Below, in pieces: positions 1 to 9,196 of a stretch of DNA of 64,000 bases (the stretch's first letter is position 1; each line of letters begins with the position of its first letter). The DNA is from Rhizobium mongolense USDA 1844. Its GTDB lineage: Bacteria > Pseudomonadota > Alphaproteobacteria > Rhizobiales > Rhizobiaceae. A program made the position numbers and the translations under genes. The DNA is taken from contig NZ_ATTQ01000024.1 of NCBI RefSeq assembly GCF_000419765.1, positions 1 through 64,000 of the forward strand. Direction: 5' to 3'. A model generated the notes under the pieces. The model ran no database searches, was not told the DNA's origin, and saw only the letters and a program-made list of their open reading frames with translations.

Positions 1-257
1 TCGATGGCGCTGTCCATCGCAGCATAGGCAGTGTCGACCTTGGCGGCACCGAGGCCGAGAGCGTCGGAAACAGCCGAAAGCGCCTTGTTGTCGGAACGCA
101 TGGTCGTTGCGATCGACCAGTAAGCGGCATTGTCAGCGGCCTTGCCGACACGCAAGCCGGACGAAACGTGGTCCTGGGTTTCCTTGAGGCTCTGGTTTAC
201 ACCGCGAAGGGTCTGCAGTGCCGCCATTGCGGCAGTGTTCGTTAGAATGCTTGACAT
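1..257 (-). CDS. fla: Flagellin, N-terminal part (truncated by window edge)
   Basis: The reverse strand from 257 encodes MSSILTNTAAMAALQTL followed by residues typical of rhizobial flagellins (NQSLKETQDHVSSGLRVGKA, then AAYWSIATTMRSDN). This is the conserved N-terminal D0/D1 helix of the flagellar filament subunit, exported by the flagellar type III apparatus. About 85 codons are present; the rest lies left of the window. The start ATG is at 257-255, just downstream of an A-rich stretch. No other flagellar gene is visible, and the neighbour on the right is an acyl-CoA synthetase, so this may be one of the flagellin copies rhizobia keep outside the main motility cluster. Which paralogue it is cannot be told from this fragment. 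Confidence 0.9.
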   Translation of the reverse strand, partial: MSSILTNTAAMAALQTLRGVNQSLKETQDHVSSGLRVGKAADNAAYWSIATTMRSDNKALSAVSDALGLGAAKVDTAYAAMDSAI

Positions 258-327
258 CGCTTTTTGTCCAATTCGCTTGGGTGAAAGGGCATTCCGGCCG
301 AGGCCGAGAGCGGCGGTGCTTCATGCT

Positions 328-342
328 CACCTGCAACAGGTG
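328..342. repeat. Short inverted repeat upstream of flagellin
   Basis: CACCTG-CAA-CAGGTG is a perfect 6-bp inverted repeat with a 3-bp spacer, about 70 bp upstream of the flagellin start. It could be an operator or a small hairpin in the leader. No regulator is identified, so this is position and symmetry only. Confidence 0.3.
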
Positions 343-431
343 TCCGTGCGCCGAACCTAGCGAAAACATGGTTAACAACTCGTCAACGCTGGTTACGTCT
401 CGTCAACGAATCTTACCGAATAGGTAATTTT

Positions 432-2342
432 CTACATTGGGAGCGAGCCAAAACCCTTGCTGCGCAAGGCATCCGTGATTTCATGCAGAATAGCCGGATC
501 GTCGATGGTCGCCGGCATTTTCCATGGTTCGCCGTCCGCGATCTTCTGCATTGTGCCACGCAGAATCTTACCCGAACGGGTCTTCGGCAGACGTTCGACG
601 ACAACCGCCGTCTTGAATGCGGCCACCGGACCGATCTGGTCGCGAATCAGTTTGACGACCTCAGCTTCGATCGTTGCCTTCGCCCTTGTGACGTTCTTCT
701 TGAGCACAAGGAAGCCACACGGCACCTGACCCTTGAGCGGATCGGCAATACCGACGACGGCGCACTCCGCAACATCCGGATGCTTTGCGCAGACCTCCTC
801 CATTGCTCCCGTCGAAAGCCTGTGGCCTGCACAGTTAATGATGTCGTCCGTGCGCGACATGATGAAGAGATAGCCGTCATCATCCACATAACCGGCGTCC
901 GCGGTCTTGTAGTATCCCGGAAATTCCTCGAGATAAGCCGAGCGAAAACGCTCGTCTGCCTCCCAGAGTGTCGGCAGACAGCCCGGCGGCAAGGGCAGCT
1001 TGGCGACGATGTTGCCGAGGGTGCCGGGTGGCACCTGATGCCCTGCGTCGTCGAGAACCTGGATCTCGTAGCCAGGCACCGGCACGGACGCTGATCCGTG
1101 CTTTACTGGAAGCTCACCGAGACCGAGTGGATTTGCAGCGATCGGCCAGCCGGTTTCCGTCTGCCACCAATGATCGATCACGGGAACCTTAAGCATCTTT
1201 TCCGCCCATTTGAGGGTTTCGGGATCGGCTCGCTCACCCGCAAGAAAAAGAGCCCGGAAATGCGGTTTCGAATAGTGGCGCACGAATTCGCCGTCGGCAT
1301 CTTCCCGGCGAATCGCGCGGAAGGCTGTCGGGGCGGTAAAGAGAACACGCACATCGTATTCGCAAATCACGCGCCAGAACGCGCCGGCGTCGGGTGTGCC
1401 GACGGGTTTGCCCTCAAAGATTACAGTCGCCACACCCGCAAGCAACGGCGCATAGACGATATAGGAATGACCAACCACCCAGCCGATATCGGAAGCCGCC
1501 CAGAAAACTTCGCCGGGTTTCATTGCGTAGATGTTCGCCATCGACCAGTGCAGCGCGACCATATGCCCGCCATTGTCACGGACGACGCCCTTCGGCTGAC
1601 CGGTGGTGCCGGATGTGTAAAGGATATAGAGCGGATCGATCGCTTTGACGGCCACGCAAGGAATGCTCCTGCCATGGTGAAGCGCTACGGCCTCTTGGAA
1701 AGCATGATCGCGCCCAGGCACAAGTTCGGCCGTCAGTTGCGGCCTTTGCAGAACGAGGCAATGTGCGGGCTTTGATTTCGCCGCAGCGATGGCCTGATCG
1801 ACAAGCGGCTTGTAAGCCACGACACGGCCTGGTTCCAATCCGCAGCTGGCAGTGACCACGAGCTTTGCGCCTGAATCATCGATGCGGGCCGCAAGTTCAT
1901 TGGCAGCAAACCCCCCAAAAACCACGGAGTGGATGGCGCCGATGCGAGCGCAGGCAAGCATGGAGAAAATGGCTTCGGGCACCATCGGCATGTAGATGAT
2001 GACACGATCGCCTTTGCCGATGCCGAACGCTTGAAAGGTCGCCGCGATCGCCTGCACTTCGGCAAGCGCTTCCTCGTAACTAAAACGTGCCTTGGCGCCA
2101 CTCATGGCGCTGTCGAAGATGATGGCAGTTTCGGTGCCGCGGCCTGCCAACACATGACGGTCCAGGCAATTGTAACAGGTATTGGTCTCACCGTCTGCGA
2201 ACCAGCGGCCGTAAGCGCCCTGTGATGGCGAGAAGATCTGCTGCGGCTCCTTGAACCAGACGATCGCTCTTGAAGCGTCGCGCCAGAATGCTTCCGGATC
2301 GCTCTTCCAGCTCGCATAGACCTGATGATAGCTGCTCTGCAT
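432..2342 (-). CDS. prpE: Propionyl-CoA synthetase (acyl-CoA synthetase, ANL superfamily)
   Basis: This 636-residue AMP-forming acyl-CoA synthetase probably activates propionate, and possibly acetate, to the CoA thioester through an acyl-adenylate. The P-loop-like motif YTSGTTGQPKG, the WWQTETGWPI adenylate-binding motif and the C-terminal KTRSGKILR containing the acetylatable catalytic lysine are all present. Length and the N-terminal YHQVYASWKSDPEAFW block fit PrpE rather than Acs. The frame is open further upstream, but I chose ATG at 2342-2340 because GGAGGAGC lies directly before it and PrpE proteins start near this block. The gene stands alone, transcribed toward the flagellin gene. Propionate versus another short acid as preferred substrate is inference from family resemblance. 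Confidence 0.88.
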   Translation of the reverse strand: MQSSYHQVYASWKSDPEAFWRDASRAIVWFKEPQQIFSPSQGAYGRWFADGETNTCYNCLDRHVLAGRGTETAIIFDSAMSGAKARFSYEEALAEVQAIAATFQAFGIGKGDRVIIYMPMVPEAIFSMLACARIGAIHSVVFGGFAANELAARIDDSGAKLVVTASCGLEPGRVVAYKPLVDQAIAAAKSKPAHCLVLQRPQLTAELVPGRDHAFQEAVALHHGRSIPCVAVKAIDPLYILYTSGTTGQPKGVVRDNGGHMVALHWSMANIYAMKPGEVFWAASDIGWVVGHSYIVYAPLLAGVATVIFEGKPVGTPDAGAFWRVICEYDVRVLFTAPTAFRAIRREDADGEFVRHYSKPHFRALFLAGERADPETLKWAEKMLKVPVIDHWWQTETGWPIAANPLGLGELPVKHGSASVPVPGYEIQVLDDAGHQVPPGTLGNIVAKLPLPPGCLPTLWEADERFRSAYLEEFPGYYKTADAGYVDDDGYLFIMSRTDDIINCAGHRLSTGAMEEVCAKHPDVAECAVVGIADPLKGQVPCGFLVLKKNVTRAKATIEAEVVKLIRDQIGPVAAFKTAVVVERLPKTRSGKILRGTMQKIADGEPWKMPATIDDPAILHEITDALRSKGFGSLPM

Positions 2343-2425
2343 TTGCTCCTCCCCAGGATATGCAAGCCGTGTGGCAAGTTTAGGCGAGGGGAGGCTGGAC
2401 CGGAAGCCCGACGAAAGCAGAAGGA

Positions 2426-3085
2426 CTAACGTGCGCCGAAAATAGCGGATCCGACGCGCACGCTCGTCGCACCGAAGGCCACGGCCGTTTCGTAGTCCCC
2501 GGACATGCCCATGGAGAGTTTTTCCACTCGGCATTGTCTTGCGATCTTAGCCAGCAGAGCAAAATGTGGACCGGGATTCTCCTCGGCTGGGGGAATGCAC
2601 ATCAGGCCTTCGATCGAAAGGCCGAGCTCATTCCGGCAGAAATAGACGAATGCGGGTGTATCGGCGGGCGCAATACCGGCCTTTTGCGGTTCTAGACCGC
2701 TATTAACCTGGACATAGAGCCGAACGGTCTTGCCTTGCCGTTTCATTTCCCCGGCGATCGCGCGGGCGATCTTTTCACGATCGACAGTTTCTATGACATC
2801 AAAGAGCGCAACGGCATCCGCTGCCTTATTCGATTGCAGCGGCCCGATAAGGTGCAGCTCGATGCCGGGCGTCTCGGTCTTGAGTTCCGGCCATTTGCCT
2901 TGGCTTTCCTGAACGCGGTTCTCGCCGAAAATGCGCTGACCAGCCGCAATCGCGGGGCGGATGACCTCCGCATCGAAGGTCTTCGAAACGGCAACGAGTT
3001 GAACCGATCCGGCAGGACGCTGGGACTGACGCTCTGCGGCCGAAATGCGCGCGCGAACATCGTTCAACCGCTCTTGAAGTTCCAT
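2426..3085 (-). CDS. yggS: YggS-family pyridoxal phosphate homeostasis protein
   Basis: This 219-residue single-domain TIM-barrel protein belongs to the YggS/PROSC family, which binds PLP without known enzymatic activity and balances vitamin B6 and amino-acid pools. The PLP-lysine region LVAVSKTFDAEVI, the FGENRVQE motif and the C-terminal LSMGMSGDYETAV plus RVGSAIFG phosphate-binding segment are visible. I preferred ATG at 3085 (MELQERL) over an upstream in-frame start at 3127 because homologues begin with this helix. It diverges from leuS across a 199-bp gap that must hold both promoters. prpE lies downstream, 83 bp away, and may be read through. Confidence 0.9.
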   Translation of the reverse strand: MELQERLNDVRARISAAERQSQRPAGSVQLVAVSKTFDAEVIRPAIAAGQRIFGENRVQESQGKWPELKTETPGIELHLIGPLQSNKAADAVALFDVIETVDREKIARAIAGEMKRQGKTVRLYVQVNSGLEPQKAGIAPADTPAFVYFCRNELGLSIEGLMCIPPAEENPGPHFALLAKIARQCRVEKLSMGMSGDYETAVAFGATSVRVGSAIFGAR

Positions 3086-3284
3086 TATCTGATCCCGACA
3101 TGTCCGCATAAGGAGGATGGCATGCACTAACCGCGCCTGACATTCTTGCCAAGGCCCTGTCTGCCAAAAAGCAGTTTGCTGCGAGGGATCGGACGCTTGC
3201 AGTACCCACGAAACTTGACGCTACAACGGTTTCATGGTGAAGGTCACCACCAACCTCCCCTGATTTTCCGGAAATTCGAATACC

Positions 3285-5915
3285 ATGGCTACCGAACGTT
3301 ATAATCCGCGCGATGCCGAGCCCCGCTGGCAGCAAAAATGGAACGAGGCGAAGGTCTTTGAGACCGACAACGCCGATCCGCGCGAAAAATACTATGTACT
3401 TGAAATGTTTCCCTATCCGTCGGGCCGAATTCACATGGGCCATGTGCGCAACTACGCGATGGGTGACGTCGTGGCCCGTTACAAGCGGGCCCGGGGCTTC
3501 AACGTCCTGCACCCGATGGGCTGGGATGCCTTCGGGATGCCGGCGGAAAACGCTGCCATGGAGCGCGGCGTACATCCGGCATCATGGACCTACCAGAATA
3601 TCGACTCGATGAAATCGCAGTTGAAGGCCATGGGGCTTTCGCTCGATTGGAGCCGGGAATTTGCCACCTGCGACGTGGAATACTACCAGCATCAGCAGCA
3701 TCTTTTCCTGGATTTCCTGGAGAAAGGTCTCGTCTACCGGAAGCAGTCGAAAGTCAATTGGGACCCAGTCGACAATACCGTTCTTGCGAATGAACAGGTT
3801 ATCGACGGCCGCGGCTGGCGTTCGGGTGCTCTGGTCGAGCAGCGGGAACTCACGCAGTGGTTCTTCAAGATAACTGATTTCAGCCAGGATCTGCTTGACG
3901 CTCTGGATACGCTCGAGCAGTGGCCGGAGAAAGTTCGTCTGATGCAGAAGAACTGGATCGGCCGCTCCGAGGGTCTGACGATCCGCTTTGAAATCGCGCC
4001 GCAGACGGCGCCTGCCGGCGAAACCGAGGTGACGGTTTATACCACACGTCCCGACACGCTTTTTGGCGCTTCCTTCCTTGCGATCGCAGCTGACCACCCC
4101 TTGGCAAAGGACGCTGCCGCGACAAATCCAGCTCTCGAAGCCTTCTGCGAAGAATGCCGCCGGGCCGGCACCTCGCTGGCAGCCCTTGAGACGGCCGAGA
4201 AGAAGGGCATGGATACCGGTATCCGGGTCAAGCATCCTCTTGATTCATCGTGGGAACTTCCGGTCTATATCGCGAATTTCGTGCTGATGGACTATGGCAC
4301 GGGCGCTATTTTCGGCTGCCCGTCCGGCGACCAGCGAGACCTCGATTTCGCGCGCAAATATGGTTTGCCCGTTGTTCCGGTGGTCATGCCGAAGGACGGC
4401 GATGCCGCAACCTTCACGATCGGTGACACCGCCTACGACGGCGACGGCGTGATGATCAACTCCCGCTTCCTTGACGGCAATACGACGGACGAAGCCTTCA
4501 GCCTCGTTGCCGACCGTCTGTCGGGCACGATGCTCGGCAATGTGCCACAGGGCGAACGCAAGGTGAACTTCCGCCTGCGCGACTGGGGCATTTCGCGCCA
4601 GCGCTATTGGGGCTGCCCGATCCCGGTCATCCATTGCGATGCCTGCGGTGTCGTGCCGGTGCCGAAGAAGGACCTGCCCGTGAAGCTGCCGGCAGACGTA
4701 ACCTTCGATCAGCCGGGCAATCCGCTCGACCGCCACCCGACCTGGCGGCATGTCGCCTGCCCAACTTGCGGCAAGGACGCCCGGCGCGAAACGGACACGA
4801 TGGACACCTTCGTCGATTCGAGTTGGTACTTCACGCGCTTTACGGCGCCTTGGGAAGGTGTCCCCACCGATCCGGCCGCCGCAACCCGTTGGCTTCCCGT
4901 CGATCAGTATATCGGCGGCATCGAACATGCCATTCTGCATCTGCTCTATTCGCGTTTCTTCACGCGTGCGATGCGCGAGACCGGCCATGTTGACGTCAAG
5001 GAGCCATTCAAGGGCCTCTTCACCCAGGGCATGGTCGTCCATGAGACGTACAGCCGAGGTTCGGGCATGATCCGCGACTGGGTGGCACCTGCAGATATCC
5101 GTATCGAAGAGATCGAGGGCAAACGCCGCGCTTTCCTGCTGGAAGGGGGCGAGGAGGTCTCAATTGGATCGATCGAGAAAATGTCGAAGTCCAAGAAGAA
5201 CGTCGTTGATCCTGATGACATCATAGCTTCCTACGGCGCGGACACGGCGCGGTTCTTCGTTCTCTCGGATTCACCGCCCGAGCGTGATGTGATCTGGTCG
5301 GAAGCAGGTGTCGAAGGGGCACATCGCTTCACGCAGCGCCTCTGGCGCTTGATCTCCGAAGCATCCGAAACCCTGGCTTCCATAACGCCGAATCCGGCTA
5401 AGGATGGAGAGGCGCTTTCGATCTCCCAGGCAGCCCATAAAACCTTGAAGGCTGTCCAGAACGACTACGACAAGCTTTGGTTCAACAAGGCCGTCGCCCG
5501 CATCTATGAACTCGTGAATACTTTGTCGGGCCCGCTGGCGAAAGTGGCGGCAGGCGAGGGCGACGTCGCCTATTGCGCCGCTGTTCGTAACGCGGCGGAA
5601 ATTCTGGTTCAGCTCGTTGCGCCCATGACGCCGCATCTGGCCGAAGAATGCTGGGCAGCACTTGGCAACAGCGAGATGCTCGCCCGCACCACTTGGCCTG
5701 TCTATGACGAAGCTCTGGTCTTGGAGAATGACGTGGTGCTGCCGGTCCAGATTAATGGCAAGAAGCGCACCGAATTGACAATTTCTAAAGACGCAGATCA
5801 GAATGCCGTGACACAGGCAGTCTTGAAACTCGACGCCGTCATCAATGCGATGAACGGTCAGGCGCCGAAGAAAATTATTGTGGTTCCGCAAAGGATTGTG
5901 AACATTGTCGTTTGA
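3285..5915 (+). CDS. leuS: Leucyl-tRNA synthetase
   Basis: This 876-residue class Ia synthetase charges tRNA-Leu in the cytoplasm. The HIGH signature appears as HMGH at residues 50-53 and KMSKS at 632-636. Between them lies the CP1 editing domain, containing TTRPDTLFGASF, and a leucine-specific segment with cysteine pairs (CDACG, CPTCG) that may form a zinc site. Length is normal for bacterial LeuRS. Its stop overlaps the start of lptE by 11 bp, and holA follows, the conserved alphaproteobacterial order leuS-lptE-holA, so the three are probably one transcript. Confidence 0.98.
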   Translation: MATERYNPRDAEPRWQQKWNEAKVFETDNADPREKYYVLEMFPYPSGRIHMGHVRNYAMGDVVARYKRARGFNVLHPMGWDAFGMPAENAAMERGVHPASWTYQNIDSMKSQLKAMGLSLDWSREFATCDVEYYQHQQHLFLDFLEKGLVYRKQSKVNWDPVDNTVLANEQVIDGRGWRSGALVEQRELTQWFFKITDFSQDLLDALDTLEQWPEKVRLMQKNWIGRSEGLTIRFEIAPQTAPAGETEVTVYTTRPDTLFGASFLAIAADHPLAKDAAATNPALEAFCEECRRAGTSLAALETAEKKGMDTGIRVKHPLDSSWELPVYIANFVLMDYGTGAIFGCPSGDQRDLDFARKYGLPVVPVVMPKDGDAATFTIGDTAYDGDGVMINSRFLDGNTTDEAFSLVADRLSGTMLGNVPQGERKVNFRLRDWGISRQRYWGCPIPVIHCDACGVVPVPKKDLPVKLPADVTFDQPGNPLDRHPTWRHVACPTCGKDARRETDTMDTFVDSSWYFTRFTAPWEGVPTDPAAATRWLPVDQYIGGIEHAILHLLYSRFFTRAMRETGHVDVKEPFKGLFTQGMVVHETYSRGSGMIRDWVAPADIRIEEIEGKRRAFLLEGGEEVSIGSIEKMSKSKKNVVDPDDIIASYGADTARFFVLSDSPPERDVIWSEAGVEGAHRFTQRLWRLISEASETLASITPNPAKDGEALSISQAAHKTLKAVQNDYDKLWFNKAVARIYELVNTLSGPLAKVAAGEGDVAYCAAVRNAAEILVQLVAPMTPHLAEECWAALGNSEMLARTTWPVYDEALVLENDVVLPVQINGKKRTELTISKDADQNAVTQAVLKLDAVINAMNGQAPKKIIVVPQRIVNIVV

Positions 5916-6426
5916 TATCGCTCCCAGGCTCGCACGCGGCGGCGCAATCACCGCCGTCCTTGCGTTTGCAGCCTTGCTTTCCGCCTGCCAGGTTCGTCCA
6001 CTTTACTCGGAAACGTCAGGAGTTGCCGGGAAACTCGCTTCCGTCGGCTTCTCGGACGCGACGACTCGTGTCGAACAGGAAGTTCGCAACCGCCTGATCT
6101 TCCTTGCTACGCGCGGCGCGGGCGAGCCCGTCAAACCGGCCTACGAGGTAGAGCTGCAGGTGCGGTCTGACGTCGTCGACGCACTTCTTGTCGAATCGTC
6201 CGACACGTCGCGCGCCGGTCGAGTGACCGTCAGCGTGGATTACACGCTGCAGGCGACGGTGGACGGCCATGTCATCAAGTCGGGTAACCGCTACGCAACA
6301 GCGCTTGTCGATTTCCCGACCCAACAGTTTGCCAAGCAGCGCGCAATCCGCGATGCCGAAAACCGCGCGGCACGCGAGGCTGCCGAGCTTGTCGGCTTGG
6401 ATATTGCCGGCGCGCTCGGTCGCTGA
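5905..6426 (+). CDS. lptE: LPS assembly lipoprotein LptE
   Basis: This 173-residue outer-membrane lipoprotein should plug the LptD barrel and help place lipopolysaccharide in the outer leaflet. A hydrophobic signal segment ends in the lipobox LLSAC, giving a lipidated Cys near residue 28, followed by QVRPLYSE, typical of this family. The start is a TTG at 5905 overlapping the end of leuS; no ATG lies before the signal segment, so a non-standard start is likely. The family is poorly conserved in sequence, so the call rests on lipobox, size and the leuS/holA context. Confidence 0.85.
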   Translation: MSFDIAPRLARGGAITAVLAFAALLSACQVRPLYSETSGVAGKLASVGFSDATTRVEQEVRNRLIFLATRGAGEPVKPAYEVELQVRSDVVDALLVESSDTSRAGRVTVSVDYTLQATVDGHVIKSGNRYATALVDFPTQQFAKQRAIRDAENRAAREAAELVGLDIAGALGR

Positions 6427-6436
6427 GGAAAAGGCC

Positions 6437-7474
6437 GTGGCGGAAATTAAATCTCACGAATTTGAAGGCTTTCTTCAACGTTCGGTTTCCGCCTACCGCA
6501 TCTTCGTCATCTACGGGCCGGATCGTGGCCTGGTTTCCGAACGGGCAGGGCAAATCGCCGGTAAGAGCCGCGTTGCCCTGGATGACCCTTTCTCGCTTGT
6601 CAAACTCGACATTGGCGACCTACAGAAGGATCCCGGGCGCCTGCTGGATGAGGCGGGTGCTATCGGACTCTTCGGAGGAGAAAAACTCCTTTGGGTACGG
6701 GGCGCGGCGAATGAAAAATATCTGGTCGACGCCCTCGACCACCTTTCCCAAAAGCCGCTCGACGCAACCTCCATCATCGTCGAAGCCGGGGATCTGAAGA
6801 AGGGCACCCTTCTTCGCAAGCTTGCCGAAGGCACGGGCAGTATCGTTGCGATCCCTTGTTATTCGGATGATGCGCGTGCCTTGAACGGTTTGATCGACAA
6901 TGAATTGGCATCGGAAGGCCTGCGCATCACGCCTGCCGCACGGCAGGTTTTGATCGGACTGATCGGCGGTGATCGCCTCGCTTCACGCAATGAGGTCAGA
7001 AAGCTCGCCCTCTACTGCCGCGGCATGGAGACGATCGAGGAGCATCATGTGACCGAGATTATCGGCGACGCCAGCGCCATTTCGGTCGACGACGCCGTGG
7101 ACGCCATTTTAAGCGGAAACACCGGTAATTTCCTGCATGCCATGCAGAAGATCACGACATCCAAGACGGCTGTCTTCCTCGTCATCCAAGCTTGCCTGAA
7201 ACAGTTTCAGCTTCTGGACGCAATGCGCGCAGAAATGGATGAAAAGCGGCTTCAGACAGCTCAGGTTATGCAGACCCATGGTCGCCATCTGCATTTCCGG
7301 CGCAAACCAATTATCGAACAGGCGCTCCGCACCTGGAATGCCGACGCCATCGGCCGTGAAACAAGCAGGCTGCAGTCGGCGATCTTGCAGACAAGAAGGC
7401 GTCAGAGCCTGGAGGACAGCATCGCGCTACAAACATTGCTGTTCACAACGCTCCAAAGCGGGCGAAAAGGCTAA
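6437..7474 (+). CDS. holA: DNA polymerase III subunit delta
   Basis: This 345-residue clamp-loader subunit opens the sliding clamp and works with tau/gamma and delta-prime in the replisome. The N-terminal HEFEGFLQRSVSAYRIFVIYGPDRGLV is the recognisable start of alphaproteobacterial HolA; like other delta subunits it has an AAA+ fold without a working P-loop. The start is GTG at 6437, 10 bp after the lptE stop; the longer open frame back to 6269 only shadows lptE. It ends 3 bp before the stop of convergent parB. Confidence 0.92.
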   Translation: MAEIKSHEFEGFLQRSVSAYRIFVIYGPDRGLVSERAGQIAGKSRVALDDPFSLVKLDIGDLQKDPGRLLDEAGAIGLFGGEKLLWVRGAANEKYLVDALDHLSQKPLDATSIIVEAGDLKKGTLLRKLAEGTGSIVAIPCYSDDARALNGLIDNELASEGLRITPAARQVLIGLIGGDRLASRNEVRKLALYCRGMETIEEHHVTEIIGDASAISVDDAVDAILSGNTGNFLHAMQKITTSKTAVFLVIQACLKQFQLLDAMRAEMDEKRLQTAQVMQTHGRHLHFRRKPIIEQALRTWNADAIGRETSRLQSAILQTRRRQSLEDSIALQTLLFTTLQSGRKG

Positions 7475-7477
7475 GGC

Positions 7478-8362
7478 TTATCGCCGCTCAAGGAGCCGGC
7501 AGACTTCTTCAAGTTGCTCCAGCGACTTATAGGCAATGCGGATCTGGCCGCCGCTGGACTTGTGGTTGATGGTGACATCAAGGCCAAGTGTATCGGAAAG
7601 CGTGCGCTCGAGCGCCAGTGTATCAGAATCCTTCTGATCACGTGGAGCAGCCGCACGCTGGGGCTCCGATTGCGCTTTGATATCGTTCTGCGCGAGCTTT
7701 TCGGCATCGCGGACGGACATTCCCTTCGAGACGATCGTGCGAGCAAGGGCCGTCGGATCAGATGTCGGAACCAGTGCACGTGCATGCCCCGCCGACAGGC
7801 TGCCGGCCGCAAGAAACTCTCGAACGGGCTCTGGAAGCTTGAGCAGACGCAGAGAATTTGCGACATGGCTTCGGCTTTTGCCGATAATCTCGCCCAGGTC
7901 GTTCTGGGTATAGCCGTATTCGGCGATAAGCTGTTCGTAACCCAGCGCCTCTTCGAGAGGGTTGAGATCCGATCGCTGAACGTTCTCGACGATCGCAATC
8001 TCGAGCGCCGTCTTGTCGTCGACATCGCGGATGATCACTGGAATTTCGACAAGCCCTGCGAGCTGGGCAGCGCGCCATCTTCTTTCGCCGGCTATTATTT
8101 CATACTGGTTCGTCGCAAGCGTACGCACAACGATTGGCTGGACAATGCCATGCTGGCGAATAGAGCTGGCAAGATCGTGCAACTCGCTGTCATCAAAAAA
8201 GCGCCGCGGATTGCGCGGGTTCCGGCTGACAAATTCAATCGGGATGAGACGGTCTGCACTGACACCGCTCTTTTCGCCATCGACAGGCACCGGCTGGTCC
8301 ATTTCGCCGATCAGCGCAGCAAGTCCGCGGCCTAAACGTCTCTTCGATACATCGTCATTCAT
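7478..8362 (-). CDS. parB: Chromosome-partitioning protein ParB
   Basis: This 294-residue CTP-dependent DNA clamp binds parS sites and spreads over the origin region. It begins with the basic RRLGRGLAALIGE motif needed for ParA interaction, then carries the ParB/Srx domain with the GERRWRAAQ CTP-binding box, the NVQRSDLNPLEEA motif and a helix-turn-helix around YTQNDLGEIIGKSRSHVANSLRLL. The C-terminal leucine-rich dimerisation segment is present. It sits 20 bp downstream of parA, in the same operon. At least one perfect and three near-perfect parS sites occur in the window (9779, 11735, 18041, 56204). Confidence 0.97.
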   Translation of the reverse strand: MNDDVSKRRLGRGLAALIGEMDQPVPVDGEKSGVSADRLIPIEFVSRNPRNPRRFFDDSELHDLASSIRQHGIVQPIVVRTLATNQYEIIAGERRWRAAQLAGLVEIPVIIRDVDDKTALEIAIVENVQRSDLNPLEEALGYEQLIAEYGYTQNDLGEIIGKSRSHVANSLRLLKLPEPVREFLAAGSLSAGHARALVPTSDPTALARTIVSKGMSVRDAEKLAQNDIKAQSEPQRAAAPRDQKDSDTLALERTLSDTLGLDVTINHKSSGGQIRIAYKSLEQLEEVCRLLERR

Positions 8363-8382
8363 TGGAAATACTCACTTGAAGC

Positions 8383-9177
8383 TTAAGCGGCGAGACGCTG
8401 ACGTTCACGCTGGATGACCTCCGAGGCCAGCTGTAGATATGCCTGGCTGCCGGCGCATTTCAAATCATAAAGGATCGCAGGCTTACCATATGAGGGCGCT
8501 TCGGAAACCCGGACGTTGCGCGGGATAAGCGTGTGATAAACTTTCTCGCCGAGATGCGTGCGAACATCACTCACCACCTGCTGGGCAAGATTGTTTCGCG
8601 CATCGAACATTGTCAGCACGATACCTTGGATATCCAACCGCGGGTTTACCGTTCGCCGGACCTGATCAACCGTCTCTAAGAGCTGACTCAACCCCTCCAA
8701 TGCGAAGAATTCGCATTGTAACGGCACCAAAACGGAATGTGCCGCAGCCATTGCGTTCATCGTCAACAGGTTGAAAGAAGGCGGGCAATCCAACAAAATA
8801 TAAGTAAATTCAAATGCTTGAGGGGTTGTTAGCGCCTTCCGCAACTTGAATACCCGATCGCTCTGCTGAGCGATTTCCATTTCTATACCGAGCAAATCCA
8901 TTGTCGACGGCACGATCGAAAGATTTGGGACAGCGGTGGGCAGAGACGCCTCCGTCACCCCGGCCTCGCCAATCAGCAAATCATAAGAAGAGAGTTTGCG
9001 ATCTTTCCGATCGATCCCGAGACCAGTGCTTGCGTTACCCTGAGGGTCCAGGTCGACGATCAGTACTCGTTCGCCGATGGCGGCCAACGCGGTCGCCAGA
9101 TTAATGGCGGTGGTCGTCTTTCCCACCCCACCTTTTTGATTTGCTATTGTAATAATCCGGTTTCGTTCAAAGGCCAT
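8383..9177 (-). CDS. parA: Chromosome-partitioning ATPase ParA
   Basis: This 264-residue Walker-type ATPase forms a gradient on the nucleoid that moves ParB-parS complexes apart. The deviant Walker A KGGVGKTT (residues 15-22), the DLDPQGNAS motif and the ILLDCPPSFN Walker B region are all intact. The frame extends upstream to 9252, but ATG at 9177 gives the family start (MAFERNRIITIANQ). It lies between rsmG, 19 bp upstream, and parB, 20 bp downstream, the usual mnmG-rsmG-parA-parB order. It has no N-terminal HTH, as expected of chromosomal rather than plasmid ParA. Confidence 0.97.
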   Translation of the reverse strand: MAFERNRIITIANQKGGVGKTTTAINLATALAAIGERVLIVDLDPQGNASTGLGIDRKDRKLSSYDLLIGEAGVTEASLPTAVPNLSIVPSTMDLLGIEMEIAQQSDRVFKLRKALTTPQAFEFTYILLDCPPSFNLLTMNAMAAAHSVLVPLQCEFFALEGLSQLLETVDQVRRTVNPRLDIQGIVLTMFDARNNLAQQVVSDVRTHLGEKVYHTLIPRNVRVSEAPSYGKPAILYDLKCAGSQAYLQLASEVIQRERQRLAA

Positions 9178-9196
9178 GGCCGCATCATCCGAACTG

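Noticed and set aside
4245..5042. 265-codon open frame antisense to leuS
   Set aside because: No family motif; leuS is intact on the other strand.
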